27,017 bases of DNA from RGIG8767 sp964487395 (lineage in GTDB: Bacteria; Bacillota; Clostridia; Lachnospirales; Lachnospiraceae), in assembly GCA_964487395.1 (NCBI GenBank), contig CAZAQH010000022.1, positions 1-27,017 of the forward strand, written 5' to 3'. Of the stretch, positions 13,698 to 22,556 are shown one piece after another; positions within the stretch are counted from its first letter, which is position 1, and each line of letters starts with the position of its first letter. The translations under genes were made by a program, and so were the position numbers. The notes under the pieces are model-generated. The model was not told where the DNA came from and made no database searches. It saw only the letters and a list, made by a program, of their open reading frames with translations.

Positions 13698-16352
13698 TTA
13701 TGAAATCTGAGACTCCAAAACACGGCTTGCTTCTTTAATTGCATCCTCAATACCAGCCGGATTTTTACCACCAGCCTGAGCCATATTAGGACGGCCACCA
13801 CCGCCGCCGCCAACAAGTCCTGCAATACCTTTAATCAGGTTGCCGGCATGAGCACCTTTATTCATTGCTCCCTCTGTTGCCATTGCAATCAGATTAACTT
13901 TTCCGTCCTGATTGGATGCAAGAACGACAACACCCTCTCCCAGTTTATCTTTTAACTGATCGCCTAAATCTCTAAGGGCATTCATATCAACTCCGTCAAC
14001 CTTTGTTGCAAGCAACTTGACATCTTTAATTGTAACTACCTCGTTCATAACATCCCCTAAGGCATCTTTTGTAAGCTTGCTCTTTAAGGATTCTATTTCA
14101 CTCTGTAACGTCTTAATCTCGCTCATCATATGACCAAGCTTTTCTACAAGTCCAGCTGGCGTTGACTTCACTGCTTTTGCTGCTTCCATAACAGTTTCTT
14201 CTATGTTTGCATAATATTCAAAAACAGAGGTTCCTGTTAATGCTTCAATTCTTCGAACGCCTGCGGCTACACCACTTTCTGATAAAATCTTAAATGAGGT
14301 AATAACACCCGTATTGCTTACGTGTGTACCACCACACAATTCTTTTGAAAAATCTCCCATTTTAACTACGCGTACTTTTTCGGAATATTTCTCTCCAAAT
14401 AATGCCATTGCACCTGATTTTTTAGCTTCTTCTACTGACATAACATCTGTTACAACTTTTAAATCTGCTGCAATCTGTTCATTTACAATCTGTTCAACCT
14501 GCTTGATTTCGTCATCTGTCATAGCCTGGAAATGACTGAAGTCAAAACGAAGTCTTTCATTATCAACGTAAGAGCCTGCCTGTTCAACATGTGTTCCAAG
14601 TACAGTTCTCAAAGCTTTTTGTAATAAATGTGTTGCACTGTGGTTTTTACAGATTCTGCTTCTTCTTGCTGCATCTACCGTTAATGATGCTTTATCATTT
14701 ACTTTAATCATACCACTTGTTACTTGTCCGATATGACCCACCTTGCCACCTAACAGTTTGATTGTGTCTTTGACTTCAAAGGTACCATCTGCTGTTGTGA
14801 TTATACCGGTATCCGCACACTGACCACCCATAGTTGCATAGAAAGGAGTCTTATCAACAATAACTGTTCCAATCTGTCCATCACTTAATGCTTTCACTAT
14901 TTCGTCTTCTGTGGTAAGTACCGTAATTGTAGAATCATATGTAAGATTATCGTATCCTACAAATTCGGAAGTAATCTTATTATCAATTGATTCATATACC
15001 GTTACATCTGCGCCCATGTAGTTAGTCACTTTACGAGCTTTTCTTGCCATATCCTTCTGTTCTGCCATGGCAGCATTAAAGCCTTCTTCGTCAAGTGTCA
15101 TTCCACTTTCTTCAAGAATTTCTTCTGTTAAATCAAGTGGGAAACCATACGTATCGTATAATTTAAATGCATCTTTACCATCAAGAATCTTTTTGTTTTC
15201 TTTCTTCATAGCATCTGTCATGTCTTTTAAAATAGAAAGACCCTGATCAATTGTTTTGTCGAATTTATCTTCTTCCTGATTCAATACATTTAAAATAAAA
15301 TCTTTCTTTTCTTCTAATTCAGGATAGCCATCTTTTGATTCTGCAATAACTGTTTTGCTTAAATCTGCAAGAAATGCACCTTTAATACCAAGTAATCTTC
15401 CATGTCTTGCAGCACGTCTAATTAATCTTCTAAGTACATATCCTCTTCCTTCATTAGAAGGCATAACTCCGTCGGAAATAAGGAATGTCGAAGAACGAAT
15501 ATGGTCCGTAATCAAACGAATCGATACATCCTTTGCATCATCTGTCTGATAGGTTACTCCTGCGATTTCACAGATTTTATCACGGATTGCTTTCATAGTA
15601 TCAATGTCAAATACAGAGTCTACATCCTGTACAACAACCGCAAGTCGCTCAAGTCCCATACCGGTATCTATATTTTTATTGGCAAGTTCTGTATATCCGC
15701 CTTTTCCATCACCATCATACTGAGTAAATACGTTATTCCATACTTCCATAAAACGGTCGCACTCACAGCCCACTTTACAGTCAGGCTTTCCACAACCATA
15801 CTTTATTCCACGGTCATAATAAATCTCAGAGCATGGACCGCAAGGGCCTGCGCCATGTTCCCAGAAATTATCACATTTTCCGTCTTCATCACGATAAAAA
15901 CGTGTGATTTTTTCAGCCGGTACTCCAATTTCTTTATTCCAGATTTCAAATGCTTCATCATCTTCAAAATAAATGGATGGATATAATCTTTCCGGTTCCA
16001 TTCCAACTACTTCTGTCAAAAACTCCCAGCTCCATGCAATTGCCTCATGCTTAAAATAATCTCCGAAAGAGAAGTTACCAAGCATTTCAAAGAAAGTGAG
16101 ATGTCTTGCTGTTTTACCAACATTTTCAATATCACCTGTACGTACACATTTCTGGCATGTAGTTACTCTGTTTCTGGGTGGAATCTCCTGTCCTGTAAAA
16201 TATGGCTTCAAAGGTGCCATACCTGCATTAATCAACAATAAACTGTTATCATTATGCGGCACAAGAGAAAAACTCTTCATAGCAAGATGATTTTTTGATT
16301 CAAAAAATTCCAAATACATTCTTCTTAATTCATTTACGCCATATGCTTTCAC
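13698..16352 (-). CDS. alaS: Alanine--tRNA ligase
   Basis: This 884-residue class II synthetase charges tRNA-Ala. The catalytic domain begins with typical features (PHNDNSLLLINAGMAPLKPY, TARHLTFFEMLGNFSFGDYF). A Cys-rich insert (CGKPDCKVGC) precedes the conserved MEVWNNVFTQY. The editing domain has the zinc motif HSATH (about residue 570) and CGGTH (about 672). The C-terminal C-Ala domain ends with the Gly-rich GLVGGGGGGRPNMAQAGG. The start codon is GTG at 16352 with GGAGG 7 bases upstream. A consensus promoter lies about 70 bases upstream, and the short leader has no room for a T-box. Length and motifs are complete. Confidence 0.98.
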   Translation of the reverse strand: MKAYGVNELRRMYLEFFESKNHLAMKSFSLVPHNDNSLLLINAGMAPLKPYFTGQEIPPRNRVTTCQKCVRTGDIENVGKTARHLTFFEMLGNFSFGDYFKHEAIAWSWEFLTEVVGMEPERLYPSIYFEDDEAFEIWNKEIGVPAEKITRFYRDEDGKCDNFWEHGAGPCGPCSEIYYDRGIKYGCGKPDCKVGCECDRFMEVWNNVFTQYDGDGKGGYTELANKNIDTGMGLERLAVVVQDVDSVFDIDTMKAIRDKICEIAGVTYQTDDAKDVSIRLITDHIRSSTFLISDGVMPSNEGRGYVLRRLIRRAARHGRLLGIKGAFLADLSKTVIAESKDGYPELEEKKDFILNVLNQEEDKFDKTIDQGLSILKDMTDAMKKENKKILDGKDAFKLYDTYGFPLDLTEEILEESGMTLDEEGFNAAMAEQKDMARKARKVTNYMGADVTVYESIDNKITSEFVGYDNLTYDSTITVLTTEDEIVKALSDGQIGTVIVDKTPFYATMGGQCADTGIITTADGTFEVKDTIKLLGGKVGHIGQVTSGMIKVNDKASLTVDAARRSRICKNHSATHLLQKALRTVLGTHVEQAGSYVDNERLRFDFSHFQAMTDDEIKQVEQIVNEQIAADLKVVTDVMSVEEAKKSGAMALFGEKYSEKVRVVKMGDFSKELCGGTHVSNTGVITSFKILSESGVAAGVRRIEALTGTSVFEYYANIEETVMEAAKAVKSTPAGLVEKLGHMMSEIKTLQSEIESLKSKLTKDALGDVMNEVVTIKDVKLLATKVDGVDMNALRDLGDQLKDKLGEGVVVLASNQDGKVNLIAMATEGAMNKGAHAGNLIKGIAGLVGGGGGGRPNMAQAGGKNPAGIEDAIKEASRVLESQIS

Positions 16353-16422
16353 GTTATTTCCTCCAACAGTGTCTGATTTATTATAAAAAATTAATAATTA
16401 CAACTATAAAACGAACTGTTTT

Positions 16423-16451
16423 ATTATAAAATGCTTTCTAACCGATGTCAA
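16423..16451 (-). promoter_or_regulatory. Consensus sigma-A promoter of alaS
   Basis: On the minus strand a perfect TTGACA (16446-16451), a 17-base spacer and a perfect TATAAT (16423-16428), starting 12 bases after the stop codon of the upstream permease gene. A 7-bp inverted repeat (ATAAAAC/GTTTTAT, 16406-16424) covers the region just downstream of the -10, i.e. the likely transcript start. Confidence 0.85.
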
Positions 16452-16463
16452 ACAATAACTACT

Positions 16464-19400
16464 TTATTCAACACTTTTAAGTGCCTCCAGCATATCAATC
16501 CGTTTCAGTGAAAAATGCATAACTCCATTTACAATTGTCGAAAAAGCAAAAGTCAGCAATACACTATAGAAATAACTGGCTGCCTTAATTTCTCTTCCAA
16601 ACATCATAATGTCTACTTCTGCTGTAACAATTACAAATCTTGTCAGATACGTTCCCATTATAAGACCTGCTATGCAGCCAAGAATCGTTAATACAATATT
16701 TTCACGAAATACATAAGCACTTACTTCTCCATCATAAAAACCAAGCACCTTTAATGTAGAAAGTTCTCGTTTTCTTTCTGTAACATTAATATTGTTTAGA
16801 TTATATAAAACAATAAATGCAAGAGCTCCTGCCGAAAGAATCAAAACTAAAATAATGGCATCCATACTTTTTAACATATCCATGATTTTAGACGACAGAC
16901 TGCTGTAAAAAGATATTTGGGAAATTCCCTCTATCTCCAACATATCTGTTCCTATATCACTTTCTGTTTTTTCATCATGTTCTTTATCATGTAAAAAGAT
17001 TGTATTATATTCTGCTTCTTCTTTAAAAATTTCTTTGTAATAGGTGTTACTCATATAAATATAATTCTGATAATAATTTTCTGTTATATCCGTGATTACC
17101 ACATTTCTCTCTGTAACTTCATCTTCCTTTAAAGTTATAGTATCACCTTTTTTAATGTCTAAAAGTTTTGCCAGTTTTTCACTTACAACTACACCTTTAT
17201 CCTGCAGTGAAATTGTTTTCCCACTCCCACGGTTTCGCAGTGAAACATATTGATTCATTTTACTTTCTGTTTCCGGTACTATAATATAAGCTTCTTTTGT
17301 AACTCCGTTTTGCTTTGAATCAATTAAATGCTGATAAGCAGACATATAATCGTTAATGCGTTCATCCTTGCTTATAACATCATTAATATTCTGTCTCTGT
17401 TCCTCTGATATGTCATCTTCAAGCGTAATGGCTGCACTGTACGTAATAATATCTTTAAATTGTACGGTTCCCACAACATTAATGGAATCCTTTAATCCAA
17501 ATCCCACGATAAGAAGTGACATACATCCTCCAATACCAAAAATAGTCATGAAAAATCTTTTTTTGTATCGGAATAAATTTCGTATCGTAGATTTCACGGA
17601 AAAATTTAATCTTTTCCATATAAATGGGATTCGTTCCAGCAATACACGTCTGCCACCCTTTGGTGCTACCGGTCTCATAAGTACACTTGGCTGTTCTTTC
17701 ATTTCATTAATACATGCAAAGAATGTCGCAGCCGATGTACAAAGAACAGCCACCAGTGTCGCCATAATGGAATAAAGAGGACTTAATGGTGTTAAAACTG
17801 CGGGTAAATTATTATATAGAATCTTATATGCTGTAATGATTACATAAGGTAAAAGTTTTTGACCAATCACAAGTCCAAACAAACTTCCAATAAGCGATGC
17901 ACTAACTGCATAGAAAATATATTTTCCCGCAATTTCTCTATTCGCATAGCCTAATGCTTTCAACGTGCCTATTTGCGTTCTTTCTTCTTCTACCATTCTG
18001 GTCATCGTAGTAAGTGCAACCAAAGCAGCTACAAGAAAAAAGATTACCGGGAATACCTCTCCGATTGCGCCAATTCGCTCTGCATCCTGTCCATATTCTA
18101 CATACGTAATATTGGAATTACGGTCAAGTACATACCATTCCGGCTCTTCTAAATCCGCAAGCTGTTCCTTTGCATCTGCAATCTTATCTTTGCCTTTCTG
18201 CAAATCCTCTTTTGCGGGTTCTAATTCCTCTTCTGCCTCTTTCTTTTTTTCTTTAAACTCTTTTTCTCCATCTGCATAATCGACTTTTGCCTGTTCTAAA
18301 TCTATTTTTGCCTGAGCAATTTTTTCTTCACCATCTGCTAATTTTTCTTTATTCTCTTCAAGTTCTTTTTTCCCATTCTCATAATCCTGCAAATTTAAAT
18401 CATACTCATGTTGCCCGTTTTGCAGTTCTTTTCTGGCATCTGTAAGTTTAAGCTGCCCTGCCGAAATCTGATAATAAGCATCGTCTAACTCTTCCTTGCC
18501 CTCTTCTAATTTTTTTTCATTTGCTTCTATTTCATTTTGTGCATCTTCAAACTGCTTCTCATATACCGCTATCATTTCCGGTGGCATCATAGCTTTCATT
18601 TGCTCAAACTCTTGTTTTTTATCTTCAAGGGATTGTTTTCCCTCTTCTAATTTTTTTACTCCATCATTATAAGTATCTAATCCGCCTTTATATTGGTCAT
18701 ATGCTTCGTAAAGTTTTTGTTGATTTGCATCTATTTCTTTTTGTGCATCTTCAAGTTCTTTTTTTGCATCCACAAGCTTTGGCTCTGCATCTTTAAGTTC
18801 CTGTTCACCATCGGCTATCTTTTGTTTTGCATCGGCTAATTTATCACTTTGTGTCTTGAGTTCTTGCTCTGCATCTTCTATTTTCTGTTTTGCATCGGCA
18901 AGTTCCTGTTCTCCATCGGCTATTTTCTTTTCAGCATCTGCAATCTTTTTTTCTCCGTCTTTTACATCTTCTTCGCCCTCAGCAATTTTATCAGCCGCTT
19001 CCTGTTTGACTTCCTCATATCGTTTGGTGCATTGTACGCTCTCTAATGTCTCGATTTTGTCAACAATTGTATCAATCTTATCCTGATAAGCATCACTATA
19101 TGTATTATCCTCATCTGTCCCGCTTGTGGCAACATATATCTCAGTATAAGCTTTAAGTGCAAAGTCCTGTGGCATTACCACCAGGAAACTGTTTATTTCA
19201 CCACTTCCTATGTTGCTACTTCCACGTTCCAGTGAAAGATATACGGTTGTTTTTCCGGTACCGACTATTGTGTAAGTGTCATCATTTAGGGAATCTTTTA
19301 TATCATCCTCCGTACCTGATTCTACCGTAACCACATCTCCAATTTTCATTCCTGTCGATTCCATAAACTTGGTATCTGCAAGACATTCTCCCTTTTTTTC

Positions 19401-19775
19401 AGGAAGTCTGCCTTCTACAACTTCAATCTGATTCACATCCTGCGTCAAGGACATCATTTTAATAACAAGACGTTTCTCATCTGCTCTGCATAGTACATCA
19501 ACAGAGTATGCAGGTTCTACTGTGTCAATTCCTTCAACCTTATTAATTTCTATAACATCAGAATCTGTTAATCCCAATGTACCTAATACACGAATATCAT
19601 AAAAATTACTGTCATCATAAAAAGCATCTGCTGACATCTGCATATCCGGTTTGGTTGCACGAATGCCCGAAAAAAAGGCAACACCTAATAGAACAATCAA
19701 TATGATTGCCAAATATCGATTCCATGTACGTTGTATTGTTCTTTTAAGTTCCGTTTTGATTGCTTTCTTTTTCAT
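16464..19775 (-). CDS. Large FtsX-type ABC transporter permease with long extracellular coiled coil
   Basis: This 1103-residue permease pairs with the ATPase gene 32 bases upstream. A first membrane helix (about 20-37) is followed by a MacB-like extracellular domain (about 45-240), then a 300-residue Glu/Lys/Ala-rich coiled coil (about 250-545) made of repeats such as KIADGEQELADAKQKI. The first FtsX core (about 565-700, with EEERTQIGTLKALGY) comes next, then a second extracellular domain and a second FtsX core (about 980-1103, with TERKRELSTLKVLGFYDGE). Such proteins act as mechanotransmitters or lipid/peptide exporters; the substrate here is unknown. GAGG lies 5 bases before the ATG. No terminator separates it from the alaS promoter. 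The family is secure. Confidence 0.92.
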   Translation of the reverse strand: MKKKAIKTELKRTIQRTWNRYLAIILIVLLGVAFFSGIRATKPDMQMSADAFYDDSNFYDIRVLGTLGLTDSDVIEINKVEGIDTVEPAYSVDVLCRADEKRLVIKMMSLTQDVNQIEVVEGRLPEKKGECLADTKFMESTGMKIGDVVTVESGTEDDIKDSLNDDTYTIVGTGKTTVYLSLERGSSNIGSGEINSFLVVMPQDFALKAYTEIYVATSGTDEDNTYSDAYQDKIDTIVDKIETLESVQCTKRYEEVKQEAADKIAEGEEDVKDGEKKIADAEKKIADGEQELADAKQKIEDAEQELKTQSDKLADAKQKIADGEQELKDAEPKLVDAKKELEDAQKEIDANQQKLYEAYDQYKGGLDTYNDGVKKLEEGKQSLEDKKQEFEQMKAMMPPEMIAVYEKQFEDAQNEIEANEKKLEEGKEELDDAYYQISAGQLKLTDARKELQNGQHEYDLNLQDYENGKKELEENKEKLADGEEKIAQAKIDLEQAKVDYADGEKEFKEKKKEAEEELEPAKEDLQKGKDKIADAKEQLADLEEPEWYVLDRNSNITYVEYGQDAERIGAIGEVFPVIFFLVAALVALTTMTRMVEEERTQIGTLKALGYANREIAGKYIFYAVSASLIGSLFGLVIGQKLLPYVIITAYKILYNNLPAVLTPLSPLYSIMATLVAVLCTSAATFFACINEMKEQPSVLMRPVAPKGGRRVLLERIPFIWKRLNFSVKSTIRNLFRYKKRFFMTIFGIGGCMSLLIVGFGLKDSINVVGTVQFKDIITYSAAITLEDDISEEQRQNINDVISKDERINDYMSAYQHLIDSKQNGVTKEAYIIVPETESKMNQYVSLRNRGSGKTISLQDKGVVVSEKLAKLLDIKKGDTITLKEDEVTERNVVITDITENYYQNYIYMSNTYYKEIFKEEAEYNTIFLHDKEHDEKTESDIGTDMLEIEGISQISFYSSLSSKIMDMLKSMDAIILVLILSAGALAFIVLYNLNNINVTERKRELSTLKVLGFYDGEVSAYVFRENIVLTILGCIAGLIMGTYLTRFVIVTAEVDIMMFGREIKAASYFYSVLLTFAFSTIVNGVMHFSLKRIDMLEALKSVE
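18145..19030 (-). repeat. Degenerate internal repeats encoding the coiled coil of the permease
   Basis: The coding strand repeats units for A-D-G-E-Q-E-L-A-D-A-K-Q-K-I with variation. On the plus strand near-identical blocks recur, for example TGTTTTGCATCGGC at about 18821-18837 and 18886-18899, and CCATCGGCTAT at about 18809 and 18913. This suggests growth by internal duplication and a site prone to length change. Confidence 0.6.
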
Positions 19776-19807
19776 AACTGCCTCATACTACTCTGTTTAT
19801 TTCATAG

Positions 19808-20512
19808 TTACCAGTCTATTTCTTCAACCGGTACCGGGTTTAAATTATTCTCTTCACTGACAATCTTGCCATTTCTCACCTTAATGATACGATCTGCCAT
19901 TGGAACAATTGCCTGATTATGTGTGATTACAATAACCGTCATTTCTCTTTCTCTGCATGTGTCATATAACAATTTCAAAATTGCTTTTCCCGTATTATAA
20001 TCAAGTGCTCCTGTTGGTTCATCGCACAACAGTAATTTGGGATTTTTAGCAATAGCTCTGGCAATTGCAACTCTTTGCTGTTCCCCTCCCGATAACTGTG
20101 CCGGGAAGTTAAGGCTTCTTTCCTGTAAACCGACTTCATCTAATATCATTTGTGGCTCAAATGCTTTTTTACTGATTTGTGCTGCAAGTTCTACATTTTC
20201 AAGTGCCGTAAGATTCTGAACAAGGTTATAAAACTGAAAAACAAAGCCAACATCTTCTCTTCTGTATGATGTCAACTCTTTTCGGTTATATTTTCCAATA
20301 TCGGTACCATCAACCATTATAGTACCGGATGTAACTGCATCCATCCCTCCAAGTAGATTTAAAATGGTTGTTTTTCCTGCTCCGGATGGACCAACTATTA
20401 TCACAAACTCACCTTTATTAATTGATAGGTTGGCTCCATCTACAGCATGAATTTCCACATCACCCATCCGATATGTTTTTTTAACATCTTTGCATTCAAT
20501 ATATGAACTCAT
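19808..20512 (-). CDS. ABC transporter ATP-binding protein, MacB/LolD type
   Basis: This 234-residue ATPase powers the FtsX-type permease encoded next. The motifs are Walker A GPSGAGKT (41-48), the Q-loop segment FQFYNLVQNLTALENV typical of the MacB/LolD group, signature LSGGEQQRVA (140-149), Walker B LLLCDEPTGALD (160-171) and the switch His in ITHNQ. The ATG at 20512 is chosen because GAGG lies 7 bases upstream; the in-frame TTG at 20518 is too close to that site. It lies 17 bases after the Gx transporter gene, so it may belong to the same transcript. The family is certain; the exported substrate is unknown. Confidence 0.95.
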   Translation of the reverse strand: MSSYIECKDVKKTYRMGDVEIHAVDGANLSINKGEFVIIVGPSGAGKTTILNLLGGMDAVTSGTIMVDGTDIGKYNRKELTSYRREDVGFVFQFYNLVQNLTALENVELAAQISKKAFEPQMILDEVGLQERSLNFPAQLSGGEQQRVAIARAIAKNPKLLLCDEPTGALDYNTGKAILKLLYDTCREREMTVIVITHNQAIVPMADRIIKVRNGKIVSEENNLNPVPVEEIDW

Positions 20513-20529
20513 AATCAAACCTCATTTCA

Positions 20530-21018
20530 TTAAATTCCTCTAGGTATCCTTCTTATCATTTCTTTTCCTAATATTCCAATTACTATCCCCGTAAATACTC
20601 CTGCAATAAGCAAGAATGGAAAATAAAATAACACCGTTTTCCATGATGTTACGAATGCAGCAACAATAATCTGTCCAGTATTATGAGCCACACCGCCACA
20701 CACACTGACTCCTACAATTGAAAATGCTTTCCTTTTCTTTAGCAACGCCATAATGCCTAGACTAATCACCGCTCCACTTAGTGAATATAAAATACCTGCC
20801 ATATTTCCAAACAAAAAACCACATAGAATTACTCTTGCAATCGATATGCCATATGCATCCTTTATTCCCATCGTATAAAGCACATATATAATAATAATAT
20901 TTGTAAGACCTAACTTCATTCCCGGTATTGCTATCGGCAATGGGATAAATGTCTCTATAAAACTAACTAAGAATGCTAATGCAATCAGCCCACCATAAAT
21001 CGCTACTTTTTTCTTCAT
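20530..21018 (-). CDS. Gx transporter family membrane protein (formerly heptaprenyl diphosphate synthase component I)
   Basis: This 162-residue protein has about five membrane helices. The family's Gly-rich segments are visible: PLPIAIPGMKLGLTNIIIIY near the start, then GFLFGNMAGILYSLSGAVIS and VCGGVAHNTGQIIVA. The old name implied prenyl synthesis, but the family is now regarded as an ECF-like membrane protein of uncertain substrate. AAGGA lies 6 bases before the ATG. It follows the NusG-II gene by 12 bases, a pairing frequent in Firmicutes, and lies near a divergent apbE, so a link to flavin or quinone redox chemistry at the membrane is likely. Confidence 0.88.
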   Translation of the reverse strand: MKKKVAIYGGLIALAFLVSFIETFIPLPIAIPGMKLGLTNIIIIYVLYTMGIKDAYGISIARVILCGFLFGNMAGILYSLSGAVISLGIMALLKKRKAFSIVGVSVCGGVAHNTGQIIVAAFVTSWKTVLFYFPFLLIAGVFTGIVIGILGKEMIRRIPRGI

Positions 21019-21030
21019 CTGTTTTCCTTA

Positions 21031-21384
21031 TCAATTCACAATCGCGTCAATCTCATTTTGCTTATCGCTTATTACGGACACCACCACTTTATTGGGAAGG
21101 CAAATAATATTTTCGCCTGATTTTGAGATTGGCTTTTGTTTGATGCATAATTCATCCGGACAATCTGCCCATATCATATCGGCCTGACCATTTGATATTT
21201 TAAGAGTATTATGTTCATCAATTGGAATTGTCTGTTCTTCATTAAGAGAATAACTGCCGAAAATTTCATCATTTACCGTTATCACGATTTGGCTGCCCTT
21301 TTCCATTCCAAACACATTATATAAAAAAAATACTGTCGAAATAAGAAGAAGAATTCCTATCAGTATTAAGTCGTTTTTCTTCAT
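21031..21384 (-). CDS. NusG domain II family membrane-anchored protein
   Basis: This 117-residue protein has a single N-terminal membrane helix (about 6-25) and one extracytoplasmic NusG-II-like beta domain. The family motif ADCPDELCIKQKPISKSGEN is followed by IICLPNKVVVSV. Three conserved cysteines (in DCPDELC and IICLP) could bind a metal or form a disulfide. Despite the name it is not a transcription factor, having no KOW/NGN part and being anchored in the membrane. AAAGGA precedes the ATG at 21384. It is first in the row NusG-II, Gx, ABC ATPase, permease, and divergent from apbE across 143 bases. The exact role is unknown. Confidence 0.87.
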   Translation of the reverse strand: MKKNDLILIGILLLISTVFFLYNVFGMEKGSQIVITVNDEIFGSYSLNEEQTIPIDEHNTLKISNGQADMIWADCPDELCIKQKPISKSGENIICLPNKVVVSVISDKQNEIDAIVN

Positions 21385-21459
21385 TTTATCCTTTGCTATC
21401 CTTCCCTAACGTTAATTTACAGAATACCACATACTAACAATAAAATAAATAAGACTACC

Positions 21460-21488
21460 TTGTCTTTTCCGCATTCTTTCTGTAGAAT
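21460..21488 (+). promoter_or_regulatory. Candidate apbE promoter
   Basis: TTGTCT (21460-21465), a 17-base spacer and TAGAAT (21483-21488), about 40 bases before the apbE start. A TATAAT at 21501-21506 exists but has no matching -35. No convincing minus-strand promoter was found in the same 143-base gap. Confidence 0.45.
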
Positions 21489-21527
21489 TAATAAAGAATT
21501 TATAATGTTTTTAGAAAGGGTTATTTT

Positions 21528-22556
21528 ATGTGTCATTTTAGTATAAAAAGGTGTTTTGTTGTATTGCTTCTTGCTCTTACATGTTTGTTATACTCCTGTT
21601 CCTACAAAACCAAGGAACCGGTTACATCTACTGCATTAAAACTTAACACTGTTGTCTCTATCTCCATCTATGACACTGCGGATTTCTCCATCGCAGATGA
21701 AGCCCTTTCACTTATTGATAAATATGATCTTTTATTCAGCCGCACGAATCCTGACAGTGAATTATACAAATTAAACCATGGACAACTTGCTGTTGATTCT
21801 AATAACTATGCATCTGTTTCTCCTGAAACTTATGAAATCATTTCCCTGGGAAAATATTATGCCAATTTATCTGGCAACACATTTGATATCGCAATAGAAC
21901 CGTTAACTTCACTTTGGGATTTTTCATCCGAGAAAAAAATCGTACCCTCCAAAGACGATATTAATTCCATCCTCCCCTATCTATCTCCTGATGAAATCCT
22001 TCTTAGTTCACCTGATAAGATTAAACTGGCAGATGCAAATGCCGGAATCGATTTAGGTGGTATTGCAAAGGGTTATATTGCGGATAAAACAGCTGATTAC
22101 CTGAAAGCACAGGGTGTAACCAGTGCAATCATTAATCTTGGTGGCAATGTTTTATGTATAGGGAATAAAGAAAACCAGCCATTCACCGTTGGTATACAAA
22201 AACCTTTTGCTCCTCAGGGTGAATACCTGGCTACCATACAGGTGACCGATAAATCGGTTGTTTCCTCTGGTATTTATGAACGATATTTTGAAAAAGATGA
22301 TGTGTTTTACCATCACATTTTAAATCCTAAGACCGGATATCCATATCAAAATGACTTGATTGGTGTCACAATTATCACCGATTCTTCGACTGATGCTGAT
22401 GCATTAAGCACTACTTGCTTTTCGCTTGGCTTAAAAGACGGACTTGCACTCATTGAAAGTATCGATAATGCAGATGCCCTTTTTATTGATTCTAATTATA
22501 ATGTTCATTACAGTGAAAACTTCAAAGAAAAATATAATCTTGTAATGGCAGATTAA
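21528..22556 (+). CDS. apbE: FAD:protein FMN transferase (ApbE), lipoprotein
   Basis: This 342-residue extracytoplasmic enzyme covalently attaches FMN to Thr/Ser of target redox proteins. The N-terminus is a lipoprotein signal with lipobox LLYSC (Cys24). Motifs seen are the flavin-binding GIDLGGIAKGYIADK, the INLGGNVLCIG segment, HHILNPKTGYP, and the metal-site TDSSTDADALSTTCFSLG. AAAGGG lies 7 bases before the ATG. It is divergent from the NusG-II/Gx pair and converges on a membrane-protein gene, the stop codons overlapping in a shared TTAA (22553-22556). No FMN-binding-domain substrate protein is seen in this window, so its target must lie elsewhere. Confidence 0.96.
   Translation: MCHFSIKRCFVVLLLALTCLLYSCSYKTKEPVTSTALKLNTVVSISIYDTADFSIADEALSLIDKYDLLFSRTNPDSELYKLNHGQLAVDSNNYASVSPETYEIISLGKYYANLSGNTFDIAIEPLTSLWDFSSEKKIVPSKDDINSILPYLSPDEILLSSPDKIKLADANAGIDLGGIAKGYIADKTADYLKAQGVTSAIINLGGNVLCIGNKENQPFTVGIQKPFAPQGEYLATIQVTDKSVVSSGIYERYFEKDDVFYHHILNPKTGYPYQNDLIGVTIITDSSTDADALSTTCFSLGLKDGLALIESIDNADALFIDSNYNVHYSENFKEKYNLVMAD

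Noticed and set aside
15501..15986. 161-codon open frame antisense to alaS
   Set aside because: Shadow of a well-conserved synthetase gene with no protein-like features.
16353..16463. T-box riboswitch upstream of alaS
   Set aside because: The leader after the promoter is only about 65 bases and has no specifier stem or antiterminator.
18849..19086. Plus-strand open frames opposite the coiled-coil repeats
   Set aside because: Phe/Ser-rich shadows produced by the repetitive purine-rich coding strand.
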